Positions 22,503-34,304 of a stretch of 54,054 nucleotides of DNA are shown here, piece after piece (within the stretch, counting starts at the first letter, position 1; each line of letters starts with the position of its first letter). The notes below the pieces were generated by a model. The model was not told where the DNA came from, made no database searches, and saw only the letters and a program-made list of their open reading frames with translations. Position numbers and translations under genes: made by a program. The stretch comes from Lingula anatina (lineage: Eukaryota > Brachiopoda > Lingulata > Lingulida > Lingulidae), in the NCBI RefSeq assembly GCF_001039355.2, contig NW_019775694.1:195923-249976 (forward strand), read 5' to 3'.

Positions 22503-23266
22503 CTAATACACTTTACCATATAGGAGAAATACACGCTGTAGAAAAAATAATGAATTTTCAGATGCCGGCTTAATGTATTAAGTAGCGATCGATAAATTTA
22601 TAAAGAAATATAACATGTATACATTCCAGGGTAAGAAGAGTATATTTTACTACTAGCGCATCAAAATTGACGTTTAAAAAGAACGACTACACGGAGGATA
22701 AACAGTGCCTTCAAAAGAACTGTCTCCGACGGAATGACAAGGATAACTACCTGTATATAGAAGTTGTACGTGGTGGCTCTGATGTGTTTTTCATAGTGAG
22801 TCCCACTTAGATTGGGAGTACGTGTTCAGTGACAGTATGGTAATGTATATTCATCGTGTTTTTAACTAGTAATTGTGTTGGTCTAGTAACATCACGACCT
22901 TGTGCAGTTCAGGCTTGTCTTGAACAGCGAACGTAATTGCTTGTAAATAATTGTCTTAGATTGATTATGAAGAACCAGCGTTTTTGCAAATTCAAGTATC
23001 AGAATGTTTACAAATGTACATACATGTTTTTCAATATAAAAGAATTTTTAATTTGAGTGGGCACGTTATTGAAAACAATGGTAAATTGTGTAGTGAGATG
23101 AAATTGTGTAGTGAGGGATATGTTCCAAAAATAGTTCATTAGTTAGTACCAAAAGTGAAACTTTATAGAGGAATTTGGAAAATACTGGCGTTGGGTAGCG
23201 TCGACCAGAATTTAGCAAGAGATTTGGTTTGTAGGGTGCTAATGACGGTCCACCAAACTCACGAGG

Positions 23267-23441
23267 CAGGCCCGTAGCCAGAAATTTCAAAAGGGAGGTT
23301 CTTTTTCAGAAAAAAAGGACCTTTTACAGTGGAACTCTTGTGTACCTAGATCAATTTTACCAGCATTGACGTTTTCCTTAGAAAAAGGGCGATTCTTTTT
23401 AACCCCCCGAACCCCACCCCCGACCCCCTACTACGGGCCTG
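23267..23441. mobile_element. MITE-like element with CAGGCCCGTA ends (right copy)
   Basis: This is the orthologous insertion of the element at 4025-4196. Here the right end reads TACGGGCCTG, a perfect inverse of the left CAGGCCCGTA. The terminal sequence closely resembles that of the 159-bp element at 39208-39366, suggesting one family. Confidence 0.6.
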
Positions 23442-23473
23442 TGGGTTGTAAGATCGGGTACACCTAGTATGTA

Positions 23474-23477
<4 letters not shown>

Positions 23478-23528
<51 letters not shown>
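23478..23528. repeat. (TA)n microsatellite, right duplication arm
   Basis: Counterpart of 4223-4259, with more repeat units. Confidence 0.95.
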
Positions 23529-23533
<5 letters not shown>

Positions 23534-24211
23534 ACGTTACTTTACTACCCTTTCTGATTTTGAATAAGTTACTTAATAGCAAAAAAAAAATTGTATTCTG
23601 ACACGTTACATTAGACATGCAATGAAGTTGAGGAATAGTGTGTGACTCATGTCGGTTGATTGACAAGGGTGTTAACATATATACATATTTAATGTTCTGT
23701 TGCCAATGCATATTCTTTGTAACGTAATTGTTTGACCTCGCAGCCCTCAAGTTAAGAAATTTTCTTTCTTTGAAGACGACTGCATAAGTCAAAATGTTGC
23801 TTATTTTTACCTTAAGTATTTTTATAGATGTGCACGCTTGTAATGATCAACTAATTTTACAAACCGCAAAAAAGAAGTACAAAAAGAGGCAATTCTCGGA
23901 TACATATTTATTTATTTCAGAATATCTTAATTCATTTCAGTTGTGTAAAAATGAAATTGAAATAGCAAATTGAGAAAATTGGAAAGGGAGTAACTGGCAC
24001 ATTTTAAAAATGAGTTACTCTTTGGCGTAGTGACGACTATCTCCTCTTCTTATTTTATCTTTCTTCTATCTATCTCCTTTTCTTATTTTACAACATCGAT
24101 ATATATATACAGCACATCCAAAGTTACCAACAAGAAATGTTATCTCTGTCATCACTGTAGGTGTCACCTGAAATGGAGTATTTCGGAAATCAGTCGGGAT
24201 GATTTAATATT

Positions 24212-24217
24212 TTTATT
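24212..24217 (-). terminator. Probable poly(A) signal of complete secreted gene
   Basis: AATAAA on the - strand, about 250 bases past the stop at 24463, conserved in the left copy. Confidence 0.5.
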
Positions 24218-24399
24218 CCTTATTCGGAAAGTTAAGAAGTGTTGTATATTCCGATAATGACATCATAAACATCGGACTATAACTAGCAACACTTAATTAA
24301 TAAGCTATGTTATATTATCTCTAAGAAATAAATTGAACATTGGCTGGATTGTGTCATAGTGGTGTCTGTTCAACGTGCATATGTATAAATCCTTTTAAC

Positions 24400-24401
<2 letters not shown>

Positions 24402-24431
<30 letters not shown>
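24402..24431. repeat. (GA)n microsatellite in the secreted gene 3' UTR
   Basis: A pure GA run lying 30-60 bases past the stop codon of the complete secreted gene. The left copy has only a short GA stretch there. Confidence 0.9.
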
Positions 24432-24434
<3 letters not shown>

Positions 24435-24462
24435 CGTACCTTGGTATCACGCCATTCCCATT

Positions 24463-26272
24463 TTAGTATTTGCTATATCCGTATCCGTGACTGTTGGCGT
24501 ATCTACCGGCGTATATGTCGTTGAGGTTGATGTCACAGATGGCAGCACCGCGGTAGGCGTTTCCTGGCACCAGATCGAGGCCGCTGGTAGCGCTACCTGG
24601 AGCACAGTGCTGCACAGTGGCGATTCCATTGGAACAGAATGTTAGAGAGAAGCCGTCAGCGTTGGCGTAGATACCGTCGTAGGCGCAGACTCCTGCGAAA
24701 TTATAAGTGTGATAAAATAATTTATTATTCAGAATTTCCTTGAATTAAAACATAAAACATCTATTAGCCATCACGTATATTTGGAAAAAATATAGAAAAA
24801 AAAAAACACTGCAAGCTGCTAATAAATTTTAACAACGAAATACCCCAGCGCAGTGATAAATTTGAAGACAAGGCACAGCGTAGTTTATTTTGAACTTTGA
24901 CATTGGTAATTAACTGATAAAATAGTTATTCTGCTAAGTTCTTGTACGCGAAATGATAGCACATCATTGAACGTTAAGTCTATCAGAATGATCTATGCTT
25001 TTCTTTCTATATATGGAATCATCCACGGTTATTTTAGCCAACAAAAGAGAATAGAATTGCACAAAATTGTGGGCGCAAACACAAAAATAGAGAGGAGGAT
25101 AAAGGTGCGGGGTTAGGAAGCGTGAAAGATTGAGACAGAGTTCACTCACCGCCGTATTTTCCACGGTACATGTATTCCTCGTTATATTTGAGTGTTGGGG
25201 CGTCGATGACGTGTTTTGGGCCTGCAACCACTGGTCGCAAAACACGTGGGGGAACTCTTGGAACCACACGTTGGGCGACTGGGAGAACTCTTGAAACCAC
25301 ACGTGAAGCGACTGGGCGAACTCTTGGGATCAAACGGGAAGCGACTGGGAGAACGGACGAAGCGACCGGGCGAACTCTTGGGATCAAACGGGAAGCGACT
25401 GGGAGAACTCTAGTGGCCACACGTGGGAGAACTTTTGAGACCACACGAGTGACGACAGGGGCTGCTGGTTTCACAAGCTGTTTGTGATAACGGACGAAAC
25501 GGTTCCTGTAAAACAATGGAAAAATACCTTACCAATCTCTATTCACTGAAATATACACTTACTGTTTATGCCAATTTTAAGTTTACAATTTGAAAATGAT
25601 AACTAAAGGACTTTGGTAAGAATTGAAAAAGCGGAGAATGATAGCCACTATTTTGTCTACTACTTTGATATTCCAACGTCCTTGTTTACTTAAAGCCAAT
25701 TACATTCCTTATTTTTTGACTAGTCTCCAAAACCCAAATCCTCTGTTTTTATAAAACGCCCCGAATGTGACTAAACAACTTGACTGAAAAATTGCCCATG
25801 GTTTTCTTGTTTTAAGAATTCAGGAGTAACATTAATAAGACTGCTGCTAGTTCTTTCAGTCAGATTGGACCCAATTTTCGGTCAAAAATTTAACTTATAC
25901 TTTTTTTTGTGAAACAAGACCTTAGTTTCCTTCCTTTCTTGTGTTGATAAAAAGGCGCACAATGAGCAATAGACAATTACAAATCAAATTTAATTTTTCA
26001 TGGAAACATCGACACGTTGTCATTTATCAGCGGTCTGCCATATCCAAAGCCTTTGACAAAATATCTTGAAAAGAATCGCTTAGTTTTCTATGAAAATAAA
26101 TTCCTTTGCTATCCAAAGTCTAAAAGAAGAAGTAAAATACATCGAAGACACCTTACCTGAGAGCAAGGTTGGCGTTGCCGTACACGGGGGAAGTTTTTCC
26201 AAGCAGGTAGTCATTGTAGTTGGCAGTGGCCACAGCCACGAAGACGAACATGAGGGCAACGACTGACTTCAT
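24463..26272 (-). CDS. Secreted Val/Arg/Pro-repeat protein with 4-Cys CBM14-like domain, complete
   Basis: Three exons (- strand: 26157-26272, 25150-25505, 24463-24692) join with matching phases to give 233 residues. Exon 1 encodes a clear signal peptide (M-K, then SVVALMFVFVAVATA, likely cut near residues 17-18). Exon 2 encodes a low-complexity region built from units such as RVLPVAS and RLIPRVRP, rich in Val, Arg and Pro, followed by a Tyr/Gly stretch (NEEYMYRGKYGG). Exon 3 encodes a compact domain with C-x(16)-C-x(9)-C spacing (C..DGIYA..DGFSLTFCSNGIATVQ.CAPGS) and a last Cys in AAICD. This resembles the peritrophin-A/CBM14 chitin-binding fold, but only four of the usual six Cys are present. 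A secreted extracellular-matrix role (cuticle, shell or periostracum) is inference. It is convergent with ZNFX1 and has a TATA box about 95 bases upstream of the ATG. I do not recognise a named family. Confidence 0.85.
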
Positions 26273-26360
26273 CTTTGTCTTTTGATCCAAAGACTGTGCT
26301 GTAAGATCTTCACCGGAGCTTAACTGATCCCGAAAGCTGACGGTCTTAGATTTCCAGAAC

Positions 26361-26368
26361 CTTTTATA
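26361..26368 (-). promoter_or_regulatory. TATA box of the complete secreted gene
   Basis: The - strand reads CTATAAAAG here, about 95 bases upstream of the ATG at 26272. This predicts initiation near 26336 and a 5' UTR of roughly 60 bases with no intron. Strong TATA promoters are typical of highly expressed tissue-specific secreted-protein genes. No equivalent was found for the left copy. Confidence 0.75.
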
Positions 26369-27387
26369 GTCCGCGATGTCCATCGGAGGGACTTGAAGGG
26401 GGTGTCGGCGGCGCTTCCGTCTTGTCAGATTGTCGCATCTGTTGCAGGTGTTGTTGTATCTGTAGCTGGTACCAATTTAATTCAATTCTACATTTACTAA
26501 TTCTACATCAAACTACCCTTTTAGGATTTTTTTCAACAAACGCTCTTTAAGGTTTTATGATTATACATTTATTCTATTTCAACGGGTATCTTAGACATAA
26601 CTTCTATATCTTGTTCCCTTGGGTGCCCGACGAGACAGTACGTGACTCGAACCATTTACCAGAAGGTGACAACGCGCACGTCATTTTGACACATTCCGGA
26701 ACATTATTACCCCGAACGCTTCATTCATCAAGATTCTCGTTGTCCAGCGCTCTACACACGCATCATTGTCAGCTTTTGGTTTATAATTGTTTCGTAAACA
26801 GACAACTCTGCCATACGGGTAGCAATAATTGTTCTCATTAGAGCTGTGAGCACGCGACGGCTTTCTGTCTATGTGTAGAGGTCGCGGTTAGTTTAATAAC
26901 CATTTTTAAAGCCTGCATAAGCGGTTATGTGTGAAATTAACCCACAATGAACTTTAAAACAGAAGTCGGTCATTGTTTTTAAGTTACAATTTCCTTACTG
27001 AGCTGTTTTAACACATGCGGGAGTATCTTACATCTGAGAGTAATTTATAAATGATCCGGTAACGATAAGAACTGCCTTAAAATACTAATACTACTCCTAG
27101 ATTTATATCATCAAACTTGATCAAAATGGAATGATGGTCAACCGTCAATTCGGAATTTCGATCCACTGACATCACTCTAACCTTAACCTGTATGCATATA
27201 ATGGAGGGTGAAAGAAACGTTTGATATGCCCAAGGCTGCACTGACCTTCAGTTTGCTTAGACATGTCTGGACGGAAATTCAAGTACATGCAAACACGCAC
27301 ACGCGTGTATACAAACACGCACACATACACACACACACACATCACATCTGTGAACAGGTACAAATTCAAATAAAACGTTTCAATAAT

Positions 27388-27747
27388 CCTCCCCCCCCTC
27401 CTCGGACCTCACGTCTCGCCATCAATTTGCTAGTTTTCATCTCTGTGCGTTTACAAGAGTGACTAAAACATTGGACTCCTCATACATCATGATATGATTT
27501 ATTTATTTATTTATTTATTTATTGCTAAGCGCCCATTGTATGCCTGCATTATTCTCTTTAGACTTAGATAAAGACCGATTAAAGTAATATTGATGGCCAA
27601 TGCACATTTGCAAATATTTGATTTCGTCTTNCCCCCCCCCCCCCCCCTCCTCGGACCTCACGTCTCGCCATCAATTTGCTAGTTTTCCTCTCTGTGCATT
27701 TACAAGAGTGACTAAAACATTGGACTCCTCATATATCATGATATGAT

Positions 27748-27794
<47 letters not shown>

Positions 27795-27903
27795 TTGCTA
27801 AGCGCCCATTGTATGCCTGTATTAGTCTATTTAGACTGAGATAAAGAACGATTAAAGTAATATTGATGGCCAATGCACATTTGCAAATATTTGATTTCGT
27901 CTT
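27388..27903. repeat. Direct repeat of about 250 bp around a single N (likely assembly join)
   Basis: 27388-27630 and 27632-27903 are the same sequence, starting at a C-run and ending ATTTCGTCTT. They differ by a few bases, C-run length and TTTA repeat number. They are separated by the only ambiguous base in the window, at 27631. This is what appears when overlapping contig ends or two haplotypes are joined without merging. Confidence 0.8.
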
Positions 27904-28707
27904 TTAAGTTATTAACAAAAGAACTTTCTTTTGTTTTGAAAAAGACACGGTTATTCAGTTGTACTTAAGAAATACACGATTATCTTTAGGCAGGTTGCGA
28001 TTCAATTGCTGTAATAAGTATGACTTCAAAAAATGCATAACATCCAAGATATACTGTCTGAGTTGTAAATGTTCCAATTTCATGTTTGCTACATGTATGC
28101 CTTCATAGTATGCCAAGCTATTTATCATTCCCAATTCAGAACTTAAATGTATAAAACATGTGAAATGAATGCATGTATGTGATGTCAATATTTCTTTCTG
28201 ACATGGAGGTCTTCGTAACTGACCAGTCTTCCAGAACTTAATTATTTAATTAGAAACATAATTTAAAAGCATCGAATCTAGGCGCAATGGTTCGTTAGTA
28301 GAAGAAAATTGCTTTGTTTCGAAGAAAATTCATTTGCGAGAAAATCCTAGATAGGATATATACTTTTAACAAAGTTGTTAAGCAAACTCATCATGATAAT
28401 TAAAGGTATTTTGGATAGCTTATTTTCGTGTAACATAAGACAGATAAGGTCCAGACCTACGCTGTAAATTATTACACGCAGCACGAAACGTTTTATTTTG
28501 AAGTAATTTAGTTTCATAAAATTGCTTCTCATTTGTTGCACAATTGATCTTTGTTAAATGCCGCAAGCCTCCATTATTTTGACGAACATGTACTGTCAAA
28601 AGTTAGACCATGACTTAACTTTCATTTAAATCATATTTTCTGTTTAAATCATCTTTAAAATGGGACGTCATGATACATGAGGGGTCAGATGAAAAAGTAG
28701 TAGGGTG

Positions 28708-29027
28708 CAGGGGCCTTTTCCAGAAAAGAAATTAAGATCAAACGGTGGCCTAAAGTTTTCAGCCAAAATTTCAGTCAAATTTTCCCAATTACATATAATC
28801 ATCTTAATCCTAAGAAATTAAATGATATTTGGTTTCATAAAAATAAAGAGATGCGTACTACCAGTAGTAGACCTACTGCTTAAAACCAACAGTAACGCTA
28901 ATAAAGGACTGAAGTAGACTGAAGTAGACCAATGACTGGGACTGAGGAAGACCAATAATTGGGTCTAAAAGCTACTTAGTAAGACCAACTCCCCCTTTAA
29001 TGTCCTTTCATAAAGCCGGGCCTTGGG
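28708..29027. mobile_element. MITE-like element, degenerate
   Basis: The left end GGGGCCTTTTCCAGAAAAG..ATTAAG and the inverse of the right end (AAGGCCCGGCTTTATGAAAG..ATTAAAG) are similar, about 310 bases apart. The inside is non-coding, with a small ACTGAAGTAG duplication. The family is not assigned. Confidence 0.35.
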
Positions 29028-29683
29028 GTATGTGTGTGTGTGTGAGGGGGGGGGAGAGGGATGGAGGGTGTGGTAGCGAAATAAATAAGGAAAATAAACA
29101 TTCCCTCTTTTCTCATCAGTGACCATAATCTCACGAAGAGTCTTCTTATGTTCCTCTGTAGGTCTTTGATCTCAGTTTTTCAAGCAGTTACATGGTGATA
29201 CTAGTACTGTGCATGTATCAACTCAATTATAAATTCACGGACAAGAACTTAATTATCTCATTTACTTTATCTTGTATAGTGTAATAAATGGGATGCTTTG
29301 ACAGAGGCTGACAATGGCATAATTTATAATTGTACAGACAGTATTATAAACACCAATGTGGTAGCATATGGTCGTTTATGTATGCGAGCATGATGGATGC
29401 ACATCAGGCCAATGCAGTGACAAAGCGATCTTGTACAGAATATACCGGAGTGGACTACAATGCACGTATAGTAGAATAACATTTCTACCTTGCTACACCT
29501 TGAATAACAAGAAATAAAATTTTCCTTGTGCATTTGCCATTTTAGAGACTCTTCCAGGTTGTTGAAGTAATGGGACGCGAAATGACCACAGGAACATCTA
29601 TAGGAGATATAAGGTTATTTTGGTTTATTCCTTTAAGAATATTTAGATATAATTAAAATTCATAATTATCGTGGACTTTAAGC

Positions 29684-29688
29684 TGTGT

Positions 29689-29749
<61 letters not shown>
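29684..29749. repeat. Compound (GT)n(GA)n microsatellite
   Basis: A GT run passing directly into a GA run. Confidence 0.95.
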
Positions 29750-32700
29750 TGCGCGTGAAAGAGAAAGTGAGAGAAGGCGGCGCGGGCCAATATCTTTATG
29801 ATTCTAATGTGGTTTTGTGGCTGTGATTTGTGTGAATTACAAAAAAAAAAAAGAAGAATGAAGGAAAAGAAGGAATGAATTTACTGGGGACAGGGGGTCT
29901 TAATGGGGACCATCTGATGTATACAAAGTTTTAACTTTAAAACGTTAAAATGGGTGTGTGTGACATCACGCGAGACTAGAAAAAGTGCGAGAATCCACGA
30001 AAAGTATGGATAACTTTTCTTCGCCCTGCTCAAGCACCACATACGAATTTCTCTTCCAACCATGCAGATTCCTCCCAACGAAAGTTATTACAAACTAGTA
30101 TAAGTGATAAAATAACAATGAGACATCAATGAACATTACAAAGAATGTCAATATAAGAACTTAAAGTGTCCCCTCGTTTTCAATTCGCAAAGTGTTTACG
30201 ACAATGAATTGAGACAATTAAGAATGTCCATTTATCTGCATGATTTCCATTAAGCGGGAACCGGAAATTAGTCTTTTCACAGTTCTGTTGCAACGAATGT
30301 CGTTAGACTTAATTATATCACTGCTTAACGATCGAAAGCCATTCAGATGTGGCTAATTTAAGCTTTATCAATCGTTTGATTCAACAATACTGCAACAATC
30401 CCTCACTCTGTAACGCGCAATTGATACTCTCTCTGCTATATTTCTTGTATTAATCGTAATTGATTAGCAATACCACGTGTATCCGCACTCTGACGGGAGA
30501 TGAAAGTTCAAGCGACCCCTGGCGCAAGCCGTGAGGGGACAGGCTTGACGGAGATGAGGGTCAGTGTTTCGAAAGAACGTTAGCCCAGCGAAAATTGGCC
30601 TTAACTTTTAAACCAAAATTTCTATCTTCGCTTCAAGATTAATTCATAGTAGCTGACTTACATACAGTAAGTATCTGGCTGAAACACTGGACATGTAGTT
30701 TTTGTTATAAAATCAGGGTGGTGTTTTATTTGATTGACCTAAATGTACTAATGCCTTGGAAAAATAGAGACCGCTGGAGCCTTAGACAACGCGTTTTTTT
30801 TTCTGAACGGATAGCAGGAGACTTATTGAGTCGCGGTAAAATTTCTACATCGTCTATAGATCTATTTTACTGTAATTAATAGATATTTTATGAATCGCCT
30901 TTTACATGAATGCTATACATGTATTATTCACAATAACGTAGTATAACTAGTATCAATAATGCACTGAGAAAGCAATACCGCAATTTCCTTATATCGCATA
31001 TTACACCCTCCCCCCTTCTCGCGACTCATGGGGTACGACCCCCTCAAGCGCCACCCCCACCACCGATGCGGATGCCATCTGAGAACACCCCCCACCCCCA
31101 CCCCGCCCCATAATCAACTCCCCTGTCCCCTCACTGACAAGACCTTTAATCTCAAACGTAACTCCGTGCCAAAAAATCAATCGTCTCCAAGCCGTATTGT
31201 TGAGGTATGTTTTAACAATTGATCAATAAACAGGTTGTGGATGTTCACTCAGCATCGGCGTTAACTGTAACGATCCCATTAAAAGTGAGTGGGACGCCGT
31301 GAAGACGTGTGGGGACATTGAAAGGACAGCTTTAAAAAAAGGTAAGTGTGTTTATCTTAAGCGAAGAAAATGAGTGAAAGAGGGATTATTTGAATATGCT
31401 CTTTGTAAAACAATTAGTGTTTCGAATAAAAAATATACATACAGTGTTTAGGTTATACTGGTATATCTGCTATTTTCAGATCAGAATGATGGTTGTAGCG
31501 ACAGGTTAATTTCTTTGTCACTGCTTTCAAGATTTAGTTTTTAGTATGTTTATTCTTTAATAATATCTTATGGTGCGCAAAACACCATAAAACATGGTGA
31601 AACAAAATAAAGAATACACATTTTGCTTTTTAACAAATGAACATGAATATGATAAAGTATCTGAATTCCCAAAAGGAACGTGCACGTGCTGGTACAGGTG
31701 GGATTCCTTACGGTCACCATTAATCAACCAAATATAATAAAAAAGTAAACATATACAAATGATGTTTTTATTTGAAAAGTGACATCTGGAAAACGAATAC
31801 AGAGACCTCGCTTATAATGATATCACATTAACTGTATCTATCAATCTCTTTTGAAATTACAATTTACTGCTCTATACGCGTTTAATAGACTTCGCATATT
31901 ACAGACAAAAATAGTCGGTCCACATCGGTCAGTTATTAGCAAAGTCTACTTCAGATGCATTTTTGTCAAAGTGTGATGAATGTAGTAGTAAAAAAATTAT
32001 GCCATCTTTACGTTTATTCTAAACACTGCACAAAACATTCGTTCGGCGTGCTTTCTAGGAAGAGACTGTATGACTTGGTACAAATATAGCATATTTAACG
32101 TTCACCCCCACCCTCCTTGTTGGGGCATTAGGGTGGGGAGGTGGTACATGTAAACAAGAGACACTGCACCCTACATCTTTTCATAATCCACATTAGCTCA
32201 ACCAACTAGAGGAATTTCCTCATTTCTAAATTGGCAGAATCGTCTAACCTTTATTATCTTTCTCAAGCAGGTGTCTGAGAAGAAATAAGGGCACATAAGT
32301 TAGCCCTTCTCTAATGTGGTCTTCTTCGTATTTTCAATTTGTATACTGTTTTAGAAGCCCCTAATATCAGAGGGTAATCTTCGTTTACTGTGTCAAATAC
32401 CATGCAGTAGCCTATAGACCTGCCCGTAACTATCCCGAACCATTCTTTTTGTAAATTGATTACAGAAACAAGACAGAGAACTGAAGAATGGTCCCTTGCT
32501 GTCCACCCTTCAGGCCACAGTTTCCTTTCAGAGCTGTCCCCGACTATTCACCGTATCTCATAAACAGCCACATCGTAAGGATCTATAAATCACCGCCCAG
32601 GTTTATGGTCCAGATGTCCTTGTCGCTATCCCCCCTCCCTGCCTTTTATCGGCCGCGTCATGTTTACACTGACCGGTCAATCATCGCTGCCGTACAACAC

Positions 32701-33372
32701 GCTTGAATACACGTTAAATTTGTCTCCCGGCTTAACGTCCGGAACATGCGTCTCAGGTGCGATAGGCGCGAACGTGATCCATTTATCCTCTACGTTGCAG
32801 AAATATACACATATATTTATATATTTAATAATACATTATGCTCTCTGAATGTAAATGTTTGCCGTTGCACTATTCATCCATTGGCAAACATTGCCTCAAA
32901 CGCTAACCATGAAATTGCATGAAATTGGAAATGAGCAATGGTTAATAGTCTGCGTCATTTTGATGCAGTTGTCACAGCTTTGTTCTCGTATCATTTTGTA
33001 ATAGAATTGGTATTTGAAGATAAAGGCAAAAGCAAGCTAACTTTTTATGTTCATATTTTTCTGTTTAGACTAAATGTAGTGTTTATTCCCTGTACATATA
33101 AGATGAAACATAGACACATCTCCAGTCACACTAAAAATGGTTTGTTCCTTTTGAAAAGGTAAATCCAATAAAAGAAGATATGCGTACGATATGAGTATAA
33201 AGAAAAGAACATTTTGCTATTCAACTAAACTATTTTCAAAGTTCGCCGCGACACTGGCTTTTTGATTTAATGTTCGGAGGCATGGGGTATCCCTTAACGA
33301 CGCTTGTTTTTATCTTCAGTCCAACCTAAAAATAGAAAAAAAAATGCTCTAAATACTTCACACTCCTCCAAC

Positions 33373-33402
33373 CTCTCTCTCTCCCTCTCTCTCTCTCTCT
33401 CT
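33373..33402. repeat. (CT)n microsatellite
   Basis: A CT-rich run about 900 bases upstream of the CNBD2 TATA box. Confidence 0.85.
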
Positions 33403-34274
33403 TTGTCCCTCTCTTTCTCGTATTTACCGACAAGAACACATTGCCGTTGTATTTGTCTTCATTAAAACAAGATTAGGGCTAATATAACAGTCTGAAAACC
33501 ACGATACCGATTACATTAATTGGCTTTCAAGCGAAGCGTGGGCAAGTTTTAAATGAAATCTGTCTGCAATCCATTTATAAAAAAAAGTCGACGAGGAATG
33601 AAATAAGCACCAATCATTCAGGCCTTTAATAGTTGTAACAATACAACGGTGTTGTGACAGCGTCAGAGAGTGTGATTTATAAATGCAATCATTAAGTAAT
33701 GCCTTGAGAAGTCATTTTATCGACACCGCTGAGTGTCTCGTGTACTGTAGGGTTTGGCTGCGCTGTGCAAACAATTAAACACCTGACACAGAGGACATAA
33801 GAATGGCAAATGTTTAACCAAAAGGCAATGGGAGGAGAGAGAGAGAGCCTCTTGTCGCAGAGGACAGGGTTATGACGAGTGCTGTTACAGTTTGTGAAAT
33901 AGGAGCATTTACACGTGAAATGTGAGTGCGGCCGCTGAGACGGAACGTGGAATATTATGGATGAGAGCTTAGAGGTTTTTATGGATATAAACACAACATT
34001 CCAAAGCTTGCTGAGTGTTTCTTTGTTTCAGGATTAAGCTGGTAAATGAGCAATAAGAAATAGGTTATATAATCACAAAAAATACTTACTGAAAATAATT
34101 ATTATACTTAGGAAGTTTTTCAATTGAAATGATCCTTTTATACCAAGACAATCTCGACTATCATTTAATGTAAACGGAGTTTTTTAATACCCTTTTTATC
34201 CACATTCAGACATATATATTTCCATTCGACAGAGATCCGCCGTAGAAAAGCAGCCTTTAGCGGTTCTTGATAAG

Positions 34275-34283
34275 TATATAAAG
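34275..34283 (+). promoter_or_regulatory. Candidate TATA box for the CNBD2-like gene
   Basis: TATATAAAG stands about 30 bases before a possible start near 34305, followed by a possible untranslated exon ending at a donor (ACAG then GTAGGG) at 34647. An acceptor (TTACCTTACAG) ends at 36236, leading to the exon with the start codon. This is inferred from spacing only. Confidence 0.4.
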
Positions 34284-34304
34284 ACACGGCTGATTAGTTA
34301 GCAA

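Larger units (their letters stand above)
22503..24462. other. Spacer between ZNFX1 copy 2 and the convergent secreted gene
   Basis: Counterpart of 3203-5189. It contains the MITE (23267-23441), a TA run (23478-23528) and the secreted gene's poly(A) signal. No gene was recognised. Confidence 0.7.
19024..25640. repeat. Segmental duplication, right copy
   Basis: This is the direct counterpart of 1-6274. The offset is about 19.0 kb at the start and about 19.4 kb at the end, because of indels in the zinc-finger array, the secreted-protein repeat and microsatellites. To the right of 25640 the sequence continues into the rest of intron 1, exon 1 and the promoter of the secreted gene, so this copy is the intact arrangement. 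Confidence 0.92.
26384..34274. other. Intergenic region between secreted gene and CNBD2 promoter
   Basis: About 7.9 kb with no gene recognised. It holds short CA repeats (27297-27341), a direct repeat around an N (27388-27903), a MITE-like element (28708-29027), a GT/GA run (29684-29749), a pyrimidine-rich stretch (31005-31130) and a CT run (33373-33402). The left kilobase should include upstream control of the secreted gene. Open frames here are short and lack codon signal or splice context. Confidence 0.6.

Noticed and set aside
25665-25925. A MITE in intron 1 of the complete secreted gene
   Set aside because: The possible ends (GTCCTTGTTTAC and GTGAAACAAGACC) pair only weakly, with no target duplication.
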